A stretch of 64,000 nt of DNA from Devosia lucknowensis (GTDB taxonomy: Bacteria; Pseudomonadota; Alphaproteobacteria; Rhizobiales; Devosiaceae). Made by a program: the position numbers and the translations under genes. The notes beneath the pieces were generated by a model. The model made no database searches. It saw only the letters and a list, made by a program, of their open reading frames with translations, and was not told where the DNA came from. Shown in pieces: positions 9,891-20,826 of this stretch; position 1 is the stretch's first letter; every line of letters begins with the position of its first letter. The DNA is taken from assembly GCF_900177655.1 (NCBI RefSeq), contig NZ_FXWK01000001.1:2108001-2172000 (forward strand), written 5' to 3'.

Positions 9891-10159
9891 CGCTTTGTGT
9901 CGCAGGACCTCTCGCCCTGCCATCCTTCTCAACGAACCGGCCAAGCCGGTTTCATGCGGTCCCTAAATTTGCGCGGATACTGACCGCTTATCCTTAGTAT
10001 CCTGTTAAGTGATGCGTTCCCTGAGCAGGAACGCGGCTCAATTCCAGTTCAACCGGCACTGCACCGTACCGATTCCAGCCAGCGCGGTCCCGGTTAACAC
10101 CGAACCGTGACCGAAGCGCGACCGACATTGGTCGCAGATGGGAATTTCATGGGTGGGTA
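9891..10159. other. non-coding region between sucA and the repeat element
   Basis: No credible gene is present. It probably holds the sucA promoter. A perfect 7-bp hairpin (GCGTTCC/GGAACGC, 10014-10034) has no T-run on either strand and may be a leader structure of the sucA mRNA. Confidence 0.4.
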
Positions 10160-10271
10160 GACCCCCACCTGGCCTCCCCCTGGAAGGGGGAGGAATCTGT
10201 CCGTGGCCCACCAAAATCGAGCCAAACCCGATAAGTCCCTCCCCCTTCCAGGGGGAGGTTAGGTGGGGGTC
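10160..10271. repeat. intergenic composite palindrome, family A copy 1
   Basis: The element is bounded by ACCCCCACCT (10161-10170) and its inverse AGGTGGGGGT (10261-10270), each joined to a hairpin of the CCTCCCCC...GGGGGAGG type. A spacer of about 40 bases contains CCAAACCCGATAAGTCCC. Similar copies lie at 43439 and 50439. Confidence 0.75.
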
Positions 10272-10281
10272 GCGACCGTCT

Positions 10282-11184
10282 TTAGCCGCGCAGAACTTCA
10301 ACCAGCGTCGTCCCCAGACGCGCCGGCGAGGGCGAAACGCGGATGCCCGCGGCTTCCATCGCTGCGATCTTGGACTCGGCATCACCCTTGCCGCCGGAAA
10401 CCACGGCGCCGGCATGGCCCATGGTGCGACCCTTGGGCGCGGTGCGGCCAGCGATGAAGCCGGCCATCGGCTTCTTGCGGCCCTTCCTGGCTTCGTCGAT
10501 CAGGAACTGCGCTGCATCTTCTTCTGCCGAGCCGCCGATTTCACCGATCATGATGATGGATTCGGTGGCGTCGTCGGCCAGGAACATCTCGAGCACGTCA
10601 ATGAACTCCGTACCCTTGACCGGATCGCCGCCGATACCGACAGCGGTGGTCTGGCCCAGGCCCTCGTTCGAGGTCTGGAACACGGCTTCATAGGTAAGCG
10701 TGCCGGAGCGCGAAACAATACCGACCGAACCCTTGCGGAAGATCGAGCCCGGCATGATGCCGATCTTGCACTCTTCCGGTGTCAGGATGCCCGGGCAGTT
10801 CGGGCCGAGCAGGCGCGAGTTGGAGCGATCAAGGCGCGCCTTGACGCGCACCATGTCCATCACCGGGATACCTTCGGTGATGCAGGTGATGAACGGGATT
10901 TCCGCATCGATGGCTTCGATGATGGCATCGGCAGCGCCGGCCGGCGGCACATAGATGACCGAGGCGTCAGCGCCAGTGCGTTCCTTGGCTTCGGCAACGG
11001 TTGCAAAGATCGGCAGGGTTTCGCCCTTGGCGCCGGTCCAGGTCTCGCCACCCTTCTTGGGGTGGATGCCGGCGACCATCTGGGTGCCGTAATAGGCCAA
11101 TGCCTGTTCGGTGTGGAAAGTGCCGGTCTTGCCGGTCAGGCCCTGAACGATGACCTTGGTGTCTTTGTTGACGAGAATGGACAT
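10282..11184 (-). CDS. sucD: succinyl-CoA synthetase alpha subunit
   Basis: This subunit of succinyl-CoA synthetase binds CoA and carries the phosphohistidine intermediate; with SucC it converts succinyl-CoA to succinate with ATP or GTP formation. The 300 residues start [21 protein letters not shown] (Rossmann-type CoA site) and contain the [17 protein letters not shown] active-site segment with the phosphorylated His, plus the PGExKIGIMPG-like [16 protein letters not shown] region. An AAGAG box precedes the ATG at 11184. It is separated from sucC by a gene for a secreted protein, which is unusual. Confidence 0.96.
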   Translation of the reverse strand: MSILVNKDTKVIVQGLTGKTGTFHTEQALAYYGTQMVAGIHPKKGGETWTGAKGETLPIFATVAEAKERTGADASVIYVPPAGAADAIIEAIDAEIPFITCITEGIPVMDMVRVKARLDRSNSRLLGPNCPGILTPEECKIGIMPGSIFRKGSVGIVSRSGTLTYEAVFQTSNEGLGQTTAVGIGGDPVKGTEFIDVLEMFLADDATESIIMIGEIGGSAEEDAAQFLIDEARKGRKKPMAGFIAGRTAPKGRTMGHAGAVVSGGKGDAESKIAAMEAAGIRVSPSPARLGTTLVEVLRG

Positions 11185-11244
11185 GTGTTTCTCTTCCGTC
11201 TGGGGCCTTGGCCCGCAATCATTCCCCGCGTGGCTGCGGGAGGT

Positions 11245-11775
11245 TTACTGTTCGCTCGGAGCGGCTTTCGGCGCGATCTTGGTGAGCTGGAGGACAAAGC
11301 CGGTTTCGTCCCAATGCGTCATCAGCAGGGTCTGGCCCTCGCCCGTGCCTTCGAGGCTGGCATAGGTGCCCTGCCCCTCGGTGGTCACGTCGCCCTCATA
11401 GCGATCAAGACCCGCAATGGCTTCGATGGCCGCGGCACCCTTGCCCTTGGGCTCGGTGACGTCGATGCGGCAATAGCCGAATTCGGTCCCCGGATAGCCT
11501 TCCTGCAGCACGTAGAGGTCGGCCCAGCCGATGCCCGGCATTTCCCGCGCCGCGCCATACTGGACCACGAACGGGCTTTCCGAGACTTCGTCATAGGCGT
11601 CCCAGCCGGCCTCGATCGCCTTGTCGAGCGCACCGCTGTCCCGGCTCGCAAAAGCCTCGCACACTTCAAGCGCCGCCACGGCCTCGTCGGCCGGGGCGGT
11701 CTTGGTCTTGCCCTGGGCAAAGGCCGGCGTCACCGCCAGCACCAGGCCCAGAATGAGAGCGAGGCCCGCGCGCAC
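11245..11775 (-). CDS. secreted protein of unknown function inserted between sucC and sucD
   Basis: This 176-residue exported protein is not recognised. The GTG at 11775 begins 4 bases after the sucC stop and gives a signal peptide (MRAGLALILGLVLAVTPAFA, cut before QGK). The mature part has two cysteines (ALEVCEAFASRD and FGYCRIDV) and no membrane segment. Starting further upstream would put the start inside sucC and lose the signal peptide. The tight spacing implies translation coupled to sucC. A link to the TCA cycle is not evident; it may simply ride on a strongly expressed operon. Confidence 0.65.
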   Translation of the reverse strand: MRAGLALILGLVLAVTPAFAQGKTKTAPADEAVAALEVCEAFASRDSGALDKAIEAGWDAYDEVSESPFVVQYGAAREMPGIGWADLYVLQEGYPGTEFGYCRIDVTEPKGKGAAAIEAIAGLDRYEGDVTTEGQGTYASLEGTGEGQTLLMTHWDETGFVLQLTKIAPKAAPSEQ

Positions 11776-11779
11776 CGGA

Positions 11780-12973
11780 CTAGCCTTCGATCGCCTTGAC
11801 GATCTTCTTGGCGGCGTCGTCGAGATCGTCGGCCGCCGTGATCGCGAGACCCGACTCGTTGAGGATCTTCTTGCCCAGATCGACATTGGTGCCTTCGAGG
11901 CGCACGACCAGCGGCACCTTGAGACCCACTTCCTTGACGGCTGCGACAACGCCTTCGGCGATGACGTCGCACTTCATGATGCCGCCAAAGATGTTGACGA
12001 GGATGCCCTCGACCTTCGGGTCGGCCGTGATGATCTTGAAGGCTGCCGCAACCTTCTCCTTGCCGGCGCCGCCGCCGACGTCGCAGAAGTTCGCCGGCTC
12101 CTTGCCGTAGAGCTTGATGATGTCCATGGTCGCCATGGCAAGGCCGGCGCCATTGACCATGCAGCCGATATTGCCGTCGAGCGCGACATAGGCGAGGTCC
12201 CACTTGGAGGCCTCGATTTCCTTGCTGTCTTCTTCGGTCTCGTCGCGCAGCGCCTTGATATTGTCGTGGCGGAACAACGCATTGCCATCGAACGACACTT
12301 TCGCGTCAAGCACGCGCAGATGGCCGTTTTCCATGACGATCAGCGGGTTGACCTCGAGCAGCGCCATGTCGGTGTCGCTGAAGGCCTTGTAGAGGATCGG
12401 GAAGAGGCTCTTGGCGTCTTCGGCGGCAGCCCCGTCGAGCTTGAGCGCTTTAACGATGCGCGCGATGTCGGCATCGGTCACACCGGCTTCGGGATTGATC
12501 GCGATGGTCTCGATCTTTTCCGGGGTGTCATGGGCGACGGCTTCGATGTCCATGCCGCCTTCGGTGGAAACGACAAAGGCCACCTGGCCGACGGAGCGAT
12601 CGACCAGCAGCGAGCAGTAGAGTTCGCGGGCGATATCGGCGCCGTCTTCGATGTAGAGGCGGTTGACCTGCTTGCCGGCGTCGCCAGTCTGGGCGGTCAC
12701 GAGGGTATTGCCCAGCATTTCGCGGGCATGGGAAACGACTTCCTCGATCGAACGCGCGAGGCGCACGCCGCCCTTGGCATCGGCACCGAGTTCCTTGAAC
12801 TTGCCCTTGCCGCGACCGCCGGCATGGATCTGCGACTTGACCACATAGAGCGGGCCCGGCAGCGACTTGGCGGCGGCTTCGGCTTCGTCGACCGAGAAGA
12901 TGGCGACGCCGGCAGCGACGGGCGCACCAAATTCCTTCAGCAGCGCCTTGGCCTGATGTTCATGGATGTTCAT
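11780..12973 (-). CDS. sucC: succinyl-CoA synthetase beta subunit
   Basis: This is the ATP-grasp subunit of succinyl-CoA synthetase; it binds nucleotide and succinate and partners with SucD. The 397-residue protein begins [20 protein letters not shown], has the grasp-loop segment [18 protein letters not shown], and [28 protein letters not shown] in the metal/nucleotide site. The C-terminal flavodoxin-like domain includes [17 protein letters not shown]. An AAGGGG box lies 6 bases before the ATG. It lies 90 bases downstream of mdh behind a hairpin. Confidence 0.96.
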   Translation of the reverse strand: MNIHEHQAKALLKEFGAPVAAGVAIFSVDEAEAAAKSLPGPLYVVKSQIHAGGRGKGKFKELGADAKGGVRLARSIEEVVSHAREMLGNTLVTAQTGDAGKQVNRLYIEDGADIARELYCSLLVDRSVGQVAFVVSTEGGMDIEAVAHDTPEKIETIAINPEAGVTDADIARIVKALKLDGAAAEDAKSLFPILYKAFSDTDMALLEVNPLIVMENGHLRVLDAKVSFDGNALFRHDNIKALRDETEEDSKEIEASKWDLAYVALDGNIGCMVNGAGLAMATMDIIKLYGKEPANFCDVGGGAGKEKVAAAFKIITADPKVEGILVNIFGGIMKCDVIAEGVVAAVKEVGLKVPLVVRLEGTNVDLGKKILNESGLAITAADDLDDAAKKIVKAIEG

Positions 12974-13030
12974 TCAATTCCCCTTGGATGGGCAGACAGA
13001 AATCCGGCATTTCTGGAGCCGGAAAGCCAA

Positions 13031-13056
13031 AAGCCGCTGGGCGGGGCCAGCGGCTT
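13031..13056 (-). terminator. hairpin after mdh, before sucC
   Basis: A perfect 10-bp stem (AAGCCGCTGG with its complement) follows the mdh stop with only a short T-run (CTTTTGG) on the minus strand. It may terminate partially or stabilise the mdh message while allowing read-through into sucC. Confidence 0.5.
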
Positions 13057-13063
13057 GGATGGA

Positions 13064-14400
<1,337 letters not shown>

Positions 14401-15540
14401 TCATGGCCTTCTCGCCTCGAAGTCGCGAAGACCCTTGGCCAGATATTCCTCGGACTGCATCTCGGTCAGCCGCGACAGGGTGCGCTGGAATTCGAAGGCG
14501 GTCTTGTCGTCGGCGCCGAGCTGTTCGAGCGGCACGGCAAAGCTTGCCGCGAGCTTGACGCCGCGATCGTAGAGCGAGTCGATGAGCAGGATGAAGCGCT
14601 TGGCGGCATCAGACCGGGTCCGGTCCATCTGCGGAACGTCGTCAAGGACAAGGGAATCGAACTGATGGGCGATGCGGACGAAGTCGCGGGTGCCCAGCGG
14701 CTTTTCGCAGAGGTCGGCAAAGCCGAACCGCGCGGCGCCCATGGCGACCAGCGGAACGGGAATCTCGCGCCCGATGCTTTCGACCACGCCCGGCACACCG
14801 GGCTCGCCACCGGTGATCCTGAGCCACATGCCGTCCATGGCGGCCTTCACCTCAGGACCGGTGCCGAAAGCATAGACACTCTGGCCGGCAAACTTGAGAC
14901 GCCGATAGTCCTGCTGGCTCGGCAGGTCGGCGACGACGGTCTTTTCCTTGAGAAGCGCGATAAAGGGCAGGAACAGCTGGCGGTTGAGCCCATCCTTGTA
15001 GAGCCCGTCGGGGACCACGTTGGACGTCGCGACCAAGGTCACGCCGCCGGCAAAGAGCTTCGAGAACAACCGGTCGAGCAGCATCGCATTGGCGATGTCG
15101 TGCACGTGGAATTCGTCAAGGCAAAGCAGGCGCAGTCCTGACTTGAGAATCGGCCTGGTCACCGCCTCCACCGGATCGGCATCGTCGTTCTTGCCGCGCG
15201 GCGATTTGCGGAAGGCGGCAATGCCGGCATGCACCTCGTCCATGAATTCATGGAAATGCACGCGCCGCTTTTCGCGGAACGGCACCGCCGCGAAGAACAG
15301 GTCCATCAGCATGGTCTTTCCGCGCCCCACTTCGCCATGGAGGTAAAGACCGCGCACCGCCTGGGGTGACGTCTCGAAGATGCCGAAGCGTTTCCGGGGC
15401 CTCGTGGCAACGAGATCCGCGAGCACGCGGTCCAGCTCGCGTGCGGCATCGACCTGCGCCGGATCGGGTGTCAGTGAACCGCGGGCAACGAGCTCGTCAT
15501 AGGCGGCGCGGACGGGAGAAAGGGAACGATCAGAAGACAT
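14401..15540 (-). CDS. zapE: AFG1/ZapE family cell-division ATPase
   Basis: This AAA+-like ATPase, related to yeast Afg1, is a Z-ring-associated division factor in E. coli. The 379-residue protein has the Walker A motif GEVGRGKTMLMD (residues 69-80), HFHEFMDEVH just after it, and Walker B LLCLDEFHVHD (138-148), which together are diagnostic of the family. The C-terminal part includes FDSLVLDDVPQMD. The ATG at 15540 has a weak ribosome site; a longer start would run through an intergenic repeat. It lies upstream of mdh on the same strand, separated by a repeat-rich gap, an order common in Hyphomicrobiales. Confidence 0.93.
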   Translation of the reverse strand: MSSDRSLSPVRAAYDELVARGSLTPDPAQVDAARELDRVLADLVATRPRKRFGIFETSPQAVRGLYLHGEVGRGKTMLMDLFFAAVPFREKRRVHFHEFMDEVHAGIAAFRKSPRGKNDDADPVEAVTRPILKSGLRLLCLDEFHVHDIANAMLLDRLFSKLFAGGVTLVATSNVVPDGLYKDGLNRQLFLPFIALLKEKTVVADLPSQQDYRRLKFAGQSVYAFGTGPEVKAAMDGMWLRITGGEPGVPGVVESIGREIPVPLVAMGAARFGFADLCEKPLGTRDFVRIAHQFDSLVLDDVPQMDRTRSDAAKRFILLIDSLYDRGVKLAASFAVPLEQLGADDKTAFEFQRTLSRLTEMQSEEYLAKGLRDFEARRP

Positions 15541-15554
15541 CAAAACACCGTGCC

Positions 15555-15630
15555 GCCCTCGGGCTCGACCCGAGGGCCAGTCGCCCCATCCCATGCGTTG
15601 AGAGTAGCCCTCGGGTCAAGCCCGAGGGCT
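15555..15630. repeat. intergenic palindrome pair, family B copy 1
   Basis: There are two near-identical hairpins, GCCCTCGGG-N5-CCCGAGGGC at 15555-15577 and AGCCCTCGGG-N5-CCCGAGGGCT at 15606-15630. The same unit recurs at 22730, 56146 and, degenerate, at 61404. Confidence 0.75.
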
Positions 15631-15699
15631 GGGCGGTGGGCGATTCAGGGCTCTGGAGTTTTGGTCAGGAACTGTGCCCGGATGGGTGTCCGGAAGCAA

Positions 15700-15724
15700 A
15701 AAGCCGGCCCATCGGACCGGCTTT
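15700..15724 (-). terminator. rho-independent terminator of the Omp19-like gene
   Basis: AAAGCCGG and CCGGCTTT form an 8-bp stem immediately after the lipoprotein gene's stop, followed by a run of five T on the minus strand. Confidence 0.8.
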
Positions 15725-15729
15725 CGGGA

Positions 15730-16359
15730 TTAGCGGGCCATCGAGACGGCCTGGCCGCCGCTCATGGTGCCGATGTAACGGCCACCCGAGGGCGCGAGGA
15801 ACGCGGCGATGTTGCCGTTATCATCGTAAAGCTGCAGCTGGCTGCCGACCTGCTGCCAGCCGGTAACGGCAGCGATCTGGCCCACGGTGCAGCCCGGAGC
15901 CGACGCGCGATAGTAATTGGTGCCGGTCTTGGAGGTGAGCGGCAGGTTTAGGCGGCAGGTGGCGCCACCGGCAACCACGTTCCACGCGCCTTCCGGACCG
16001 CTCGAGACGCCGGTGGTCATCGGCGCGGACGCCGTGCCCGGTGTGCCCAGGGTCTGGATGGAGCTGTTGGTGCCCATGCCCACGCCCGGCGTCGCAGCGG
16101 CGACGGTTGTCGTCGTGGTGGTCTGCCCGCCAAGGACCGGCTGGCCGGAAAGACCGGGGGCCGGCGTGCCAGTGGCGCCGATGGCCGGCAGCGTCGTCTG
16201 CTGCACGGTGGAATTCTGCACCGGCTGCAATTGGCCTGGCTGGCCCACGACATTGAGGTTGGCGGTATTGGTCCGGCTGGTCGGGGAACAGGCCGCCGCC
16301 ACGAGGGCGAGGGCCACAAGGCCGGCTACGGATGAAGCGCCGCGCTTCCAATCCTGCAT
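15730..16359 (-). CDS. outer-membrane lipoprotein with AprI/Inh protease-inhibitor domain (Omp19-like)
   Basis: This lipoprotein has an Inh/AprI-type beta-barrel domain and resembles Brucella Omp19, a protease-inhibiting surface lipoprotein. The signal sequence ends in the lipobox VAAAC (Cys about residue 24). A low-complexity Thr/Gly/Pro/Gln linker occupies about 25-115, and the C-terminal 90 residues (GPEGAWNVVAGGATCRLNL to the end) form the inhibitor domain with two cysteines and the W-x-V...C-R-L pattern. A CAGGAG box precedes the ATG at 16359. It has its own terminator. Confidence 0.85.
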   Translation of the reverse strand: MQDWKRGASSVAGLVALALVAAACSPTSRTNTANLNVVGQPGQLQPVQNSTVQQTTLPAIGATGTPAPGLSGQPVLGGQTTTTTTVAAATPGVGMGTNSSIQTLGTPGTASAPMTTGVSSGPEGAWNVVAGGATCRLNLPLTSKTGTNYYRASAPGCTVGQIAAVTGWQQVGSQLQLYDDNGNIAAFLAPSGGRYIGTMSGGQAVSMAR

Positions 16360-16491
16360 TGATCACTCCTGCCGCTAGGGCTTAATGCACATTAACACTT
16401 GTGGCGGCTTATACCCAAAGCTGCCACCCGGTTCAATTGCCCGTCCCGCAACATTCCCGGTCTCACAGCAATGTGGCCGATTTAGGCTCGA

Positions 16492-16725
16492 TCAGCGGGC
16501 CGAACCTTCCATGTCCTTAAGCAGATCGGTGGCCAGCAAGGTTGCATCGGCCGCCTCGTCCTCGGGCACTTCCACGATAAACCCATCGGCGCCGAAAAAG
16601 TTCGGCACGCCGGGCAGGCCGCCCTCGCGCGTGTCGAGCGGGTGAAAGCCGTGTGCCCGCAGCGCCACGATGAGAACCTGCGCGGCGGACCGGCTTTTGA
16701 CCTGGACGATGGGCGTCAATTTCAT
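16492..16725 (-). CDS. small DUF2007-like protein
   Basis: This 77-residue cytoplasmic protein probably belongs to the DUF2007 (putative signal-transducing) group, with a compact ferredoxin-like fold: an N-terminal strand (MKLTPIVQVKSRSAAQVLIV), a helix, a central 'LPGVPNFFGADGFIVEVPEDEA' stretch and a final helix. The assignment rests on length and pattern and is tentative. The ATG at 16725 has a strong GAGGAGC box 7-8 bases upstream; the frame extends further upstream without a better start. It is divergent from yejB. Confidence 0.6.
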   Translation of the reverse strand: MKLTPIVQVKSRSAAQVLIVALRAHGFHPLDTREGGLPGVPNFFGADGFIVEVPEDEAADATLLATDLLKDMEGSAR

Positions 16726-16943
16726 GCTCTGCTCCTCATGTGAGGTCATGGTGCGCATTCGGCGACGATCGCGCAAGCGCGCCGCACCCCGCATCATGTC
16801 GCAATTTCGTGTCCATACGTACCCCCGCTCGACGGCTTGCCAAGCGTTCATCGAAGTGTTGCATTGGGTTCAATCCCGCCCGCGGTTGATTTGGCACATC
16901 GCGCCAAGCTGCGGAAAGGACGAAGCATTTCGCCGGAGCAGCG

Positions 16944-18038
16944 ATGGGCGCCTACATTCTCCGCCGTCTCTTGCTGATGATCCCGACCGTGTTCGGCATC
17001 ATGGCCGTCAGCTTTCTGATCACCCAGTTTGCGCCGGGCGGACCGGTGGAACAGGCGCTGGCCAATCTCTCGGGCCAGAATGCAAGCCTGGCGGAGCGCA
17101 TTACCGGCAGCGAGGCTGGCGACTTCTCGGCCCAGCCCGGACAGGGCAACCAGACGGGATACCGCGGCAGCCAGGGCCTGCCACCCGAACTCGTGGAACG
17201 CATCGAAAAGCAGTTCGGCTTCGACAAGCCGCCGCTCGAGCGCTTCTTCACCATGATCGGCAATTACCTCCGGTTCGACTTCGGCGAGAGCTATTACCGC
17301 GACATTTCGGTGATCGATCTCGTGCTCGAAAAGATGCCGGTTTCCATCTCGCTCGGCCTGTGGATGACGCTGATCGCCTATGCGGTATCGATCCCGCTGG
17401 GCATCGCCAAGGCCATCAGGGACGGCTCCCGCTTCGACGTCTGGACATCGACTGTCGTCATCATTGGCTATGCCGTGCCGGGCTTTCTGATCGCCATTGC
17501 GCTGGTGGTGCTGTTTGCGGGCGGCTCGTTCTGGTCGATCTTCCCGCTGCGCGGCCTCACGTCGCCCGGTTGGGCGACATTCCCGTGGTGGCGGCAGATC
17601 CTGGACTATTTCTGGCACCTCGTCTTGCCCATCATCGCCATGGGCCTGGGCGCCTTCGCCACCTCGACGCTCCTGACCAAGAATTCGTTTCTCGACGAAA
17701 TCGGCAAGCAATATGTGGTGACGGCCCGCGCCAAGGGCCTGACCGAGCGTCAGGTGCTCTACGGCCACGTGTTCCGCAATGCCATGATGCTCATCATCGC
17801 TGGCTTTCCCGGGGCCTTCATCGGCGTGTTCTTCGGCGGATCGCTGCTGATCGAAACCATCTTCTCCCTCGACGGCCTCGGCCTGCTCGGCTTCCAGTCG
17901 GTCGCCAACCGCGATTATCCCGTGGTGTTCGCCACGCTCTACATCTTCTCGCTGCTGGGCCTCATCATCGGACTGATCTCCGACCTCGCCTATATGTGGG
18001 TCGATCCGCGGCTCGACTTCGAAGGGCGCGACGTATGA
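16944..18038 (+). CDS. yejB: peptide/microcin C-type ABC transporter permease YejB
   Basis: This is the first inner-membrane subunit of a Yej-type ABC importer for oligopeptides, the route used by microcin C in enterobacteria. The 364 residues begin MGAYILRRLLLMIPTVFGIM, followed by ITQFAPGGPVEQ and a large periplasmic loop (about 45-135) that distinguishes YejB from other DppB-type permeases. The EAA loop is ARAKGLTERQVLYGHVFRNA near residue 255. The stop overlaps the start of yejE (ATGA), so yejB-E-F are translationally coupled. Confidence 0.94.
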   Translation: MGAYILRRLLLMIPTVFGIMAVSFLITQFAPGGPVEQALANLSGQNASLAERITGSEAGDFSAQPGQGNQTGYRGSQGLPPELVERIEKQFGFDKPPLERFFTMIGNYLRFDFGESYYRDISVIDLVLEKMPVSISLGLWMTLIAYAVSIPLGIAKAIRDGSRFDVWTSTVVIIGYAVPGFLIAIALVVLFAGGSFWSIFPLRGLTSPGWATFPWWRQILDYFWHLVLPIIAMGLGAFATSTLLTKNSFLDEIGKQYVVTARAKGLTERQVLYGHVFRNAMMLIIAGFPGAFIGVFFGGSLLIETIFSLDGLGLLGFQSVANRDYPVVFATLYIFSLLGLIIGLISDLAYMWVDPRLDFEGRDV

Positions 18039-19162
18039 CGTCCCCTGCCCTCGCCTCCGACCGTCCCGGCATCCTGTCGCCGCTGAACCGCCGGCGGCTT
18101 GCCAACTTCCGCGCCAACCGTCGCGGCTGGTGGAGCTTCTGGATTTTCCTCGTCATCTTCACGGTGACGCTGGGCGCCGAATTCATCGCCAACGACCGGC
18201 CGATCCTGGTATCCTACAAGGGCGAGCTGATGGTGCCTGCCCTTGTCGACTATCCAGAATCCAGGTTCGGCGGCTTCCTCGCCACCACCAACTTCCGCGA
18301 TCCCTTCATCGCGCAGGAGATCGCGGCCAATGGCTGGACGCTGTGGCCGCCGGTCCGCTTCAACTTCGCCACCGTGGACAGTTATGTCGCCTTTTCCGGC
18401 GCCAACCCGCCCAGCTGGTTGCTGAGCCGCGAACAGATCTGCCAGCGCTACCCGCTAGGGACCGAAGATCCCGACTGCGTGCCGGGAAATTACCACTACC
18501 TCGGGACCGACGATCGCGGCCGCGACGTGCTGGCCCGGCTGATCTATGGTTTCCGCATCTCCGTGCTGTTCGGGCTGGTGCTGACCGTCGCCTCGTCGGT
18601 CATCGGCGTGCTGGCCGGGGCCGTGCAGGGCTATTTCGGCGGCTGGATCGACCTCATTGCCCAGCGGCTCATCGAAATATGGACCTCGGTGCCCTCGCTC
18701 TACCTGCTGCTGATCGTGTCGTCGGTGATCGCACCCAGTTTCTGGGTGCTGCTGGGCATATTGCTGCTGTTTTCCTGGGTGACGCTGGTGGGCATCGTCA
18801 GGGCTGAGTTCCTGCGGGCGCGCAACTTCGAATATGTCAACGCCGCCCGGGCGCTGGGCGTCTCCAACCGTGTCATCATGTGGCGGCACCTGCTGCCCAA
18901 TGCGATGGTGGCGACGCTGACCTTCATGCCCTTCATCCTGTCGGGTTCGGTGGCAACCCTGACCTCGCTCGACTTCCTCGGCTTCGGCCTGCCGCCCGGC
19001 TCGCCCTCGCTCGGCGAACTCCTCGCCCAGGGCAAGAACAACCTCCAGGCCCCCTGGCTTGGCCTCACCGGATTTTTCACCATCGCCATCATGATGACCC
19101 TGCTGGTGTTCATCGGCGAAGCCGTCCGCGACGCCTTCGATCCGCGAAAGACGTTCCGATGA
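18035..19162 (+). CDS. yejE: peptide/microcin C-type ABC transporter permease YejE
   Basis: This is the second permease of the Yej importer. The 375-residue protein has the extended N-terminal region typical of YejE (LSPLNRRRLANFRANRRGWWSFWIF, then a periplasmic stretch with NYHYLGTDDRGRDVLARLIYGFR) and the EAA motif NAARALGVSNRVIMWRHLLPNAM. The ATG overlaps the yejB stop by 4 bases and the gene overlaps yejF by 4 bases. The longer open frame upstream runs through yejB and is not coding. Confidence 0.94.
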   Translation: MTSPALASDRPGILSPLNRRRLANFRANRRGWWSFWIFLVIFTVTLGAEFIANDRPILVSYKGELMVPALVDYPESRFGGFLATTNFRDPFIAQEIAANGWTLWPPVRFNFATVDSYVAFSGANPPSWLLSREQICQRYPLGTEDPDCVPGNYHYLGTDDRGRDVLARLIYGFRISVLFGLVLTVASSVIGVLAGAVQGYFGGWIDLIAQRLIEIWTSVPSLYLLLIVSSVIAPSFWVLLGILLLFSWVTLVGIVRAEFLRARNFEYVNAARALGVSNRVIMWRHLLPNAMVATLTFMPFILSGSVATLTSLDFLGFGLPPGSPSLGELLAQGKNNLQAPWLGLTGFFTIAIMMTLLVFIGEAVRDAFDPRKTFR

Positions 19163-20793
19163 CTGCCCCGCTGCTCTCCATCCAAGACCTGAGCGTCGCG
19201 TTCGGCGCGTCAACGGTGGTCCGCAATGTCAGCTTCGACATCGCGCCGGGCGAGACGCTGGCGCTGGTGGGCGAGAGCGGGTCGGGCAAGTCGGTGACGG
19301 CGCTGTCGGTCCTCAAACTGTTGCCGCCGACCGCGACCTTGAGCGGATCGATCCGTTTCGATGGCGCCGAACTGGTGGGGGCGCCCGAGGCAACGCTGCG
19401 CCAGGTGCGCGGCAACCGCGTCGGCATGATCTTTCAGGAGCCGATGAGCTCGCTCAACCCGGTTCACACCATCGGCAAGCAGATCGGCGAGGTGCTGGCG
19501 GTGCATCAGGGCCTGCGGCGCAACGCGGCCCGCTCTCGCACGCTCGAGCTGCTCGACGCAGTGGGCATTCCCGATCCGGCCTCGCGGCTCGACGATTATC
19601 CGCACCAGCTTTCGGGCGGGCAGCGGCAGCGCGTGATGATCGCCATGGCGCTGGCGAACGATCCGAAACTGCTGATCGCCGACGAACCGACCACTGCACT
19701 CGATGTCACCGTACAGGCTCAGATTCTCGAGCTGCTTAAGTCGCTGCAGCGCCAGAACGGCATGGCCATGCTGTTCATCACCCACGATTTGTCCATCGTG
19801 CGGCGCATCGCCGACAGGGTCTGTGTGATGACCGGGGGCGAGATCGTCGAAAAGGGTGCGGTGGAGACGATCTTCTCGGCGCCCCGGCATGACTATACCC
19901 GCCATCTTCTGGCCGCAGCGCCGCGCGGCACGCCACTGGTGCCCAAGAAGGATGCCCCCGCCATCGTCGCCGCCGACGACCTCAAGGTGTGGTTTCCGAT
20001 CCGCCGCGGCTTTTTCCGTCGTACGGTCGGACATATCCGGGCGGTGGACGGCGTCGACCTGACGGTGCGCAAGGGCGAGACGCTGGGCGTCGTGGGAGAA
20101 AGCGGCTCGGGAAAATCCTCGCTCGGCTATGCGCTGCTGCGCCTGATCCCGTCGCAAGGACGGATCGTGGTGCTGGGCAACGAGGTGCAGTCGCGTTCCT
20201 GGCGTGCCCTGCGGCCTCTGCGGCGGCACATGCAGATCGTGTTCCAGGACCCATTCGGATCGCTCAGTCCGCGCCTGTCAGTCGGCGAAATCGTCGAGGA
20301 AGGGCTCGGCGTGCATTTTCCGCGCCTATCCCGGCCGGAGCGGGCGGAGAAGGTGGCGGCCGCGCTGCGCGAGGTGGGGCTCGACCCGGCCACGGCGTCC
20401 CGCTACCCGCATGAATTTTCCGGCGGGCAGCGCCAGCGCATTGCCATTGCCCGGGCGCTGGTGCTCGAACCTGATTTCCTGGTGCTCGACGAGCCGACCT
20501 CGGCTCTCGACGTTTCCATACAGGCGCAGGTGATCGACCTCCTGCGCGCCGTGCAGGAACGGCGGCAGCTGAGCTACATGTTCATCAGCCACGACTTGCG
20601 GGTGATCAGGGCGCTGGCGCACCGGCTGATCGTGATGCGGCACGGCAAGGTGGTGGAACAGGGCCTTGCGGCCGATATCTTCGCCGCGCCGCAGGAAGAC
20701 TATACGCGCCAGCTGTTGGCGGCGGCGCTCGACCTCGTCCCTCCCGATGCAGTGAATACGGACCGATTGCCCAATGCACCGGGAACCGTCTAA
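19159..20793 (+). CDS. yejF: peptide/microcin C-type ABC transporter ATPase YejF (tandem domains)
   Basis: This cytoplasmic ATPase fuses two ABC domains and powers YejBE. The first domain has Walker A GESGSGKS (38-45), signature [15 protein letters not shown] and Walker [13 protein letters not shown]. The second has Walker [10 protein letters not shown] near residues 313-321, signature [15 protein letters not shown] and Walker [13 protein letters not shown], each followed by the switch His. Both nucleotide sites therefore look complete. The length of 544 residues is normal for YejF. The ATG at 19159 overlaps the yejE stop. Confidence 0.95.
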   Translation: MTAPLLSIQDLSVAFGASTVVRNVSFDIAPGETLALVGESGSGKSVTALSVLKLLPPTATLSGSIRFDGAELVGAPEATLRQVRGNRVGMIFQEPMSSLNPVHTIGKQIGEVLAVHQGLRRNAARSRTLELLDAVGIPDPASRLDDYPHQLSGGQRQRVMIAMALANDPKLLIADEPTTALDVTVQAQILELLKSLQRQNGMAMLFITHDLSIVRRIADRVCVMTGGEIVEKGAVETIFSAPRHDYTRHLLAAAPRGTPLVPKKDAPAIVAADDLKVWFPIRRGFFRRTVGHIRAVDGVDLTVRKGETLGVVGESGSGKSSLGYALLRLIPSQGRIVVLGNEVQSRSWRALRPLRRHMQIVFQDPFGSLSPRLSVGEIVEEGLGVHFPRLSRPERAEKVAAALREVGLDPATASRYPHEFSGGQRQRIAIARALVLEPDFLVLDEPTSALDVSIQAQVIDLLRAVQERRQLSYMFISHDLRVIRALAHRLIVMRHGKVVEQGLAADIFAAPQEDYTRQLLAAALDLVPPDAVNTDRLPNAPGTV

Positions 20794-20826
20794 CCTTTCG
20801 TTCGACCCATCCTGCGGAGCCGTACC

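Noticed and set aside
6870..9983. A plus-strand open frame of more than 1000 codons antisense to sucA, and similar long antisense frames opposite lpdA, odhB, sucC-mdh and tctC
   Set aside because: High GC and strong third-position bias keep antisense frames open. The proteins are rich in Arg, His and Gly without domain structure, whereas the opposite strand encodes clear, full-length conserved enzymes.
10014..10034. Hairpin GCGTTCC/GGAACGC as a terminator of sucD
   Set aside because: It lies about 250 bases beyond the sucD stop with no T-run on either strand. A leader structure of sucA is at least as likely.
10160..10271. The CCTCCCCC repeats as a CRISPR array
   Set aside because: Each locus has only two inverted hairpins, no regular direct repeats or spacers, and no cas genes are present.
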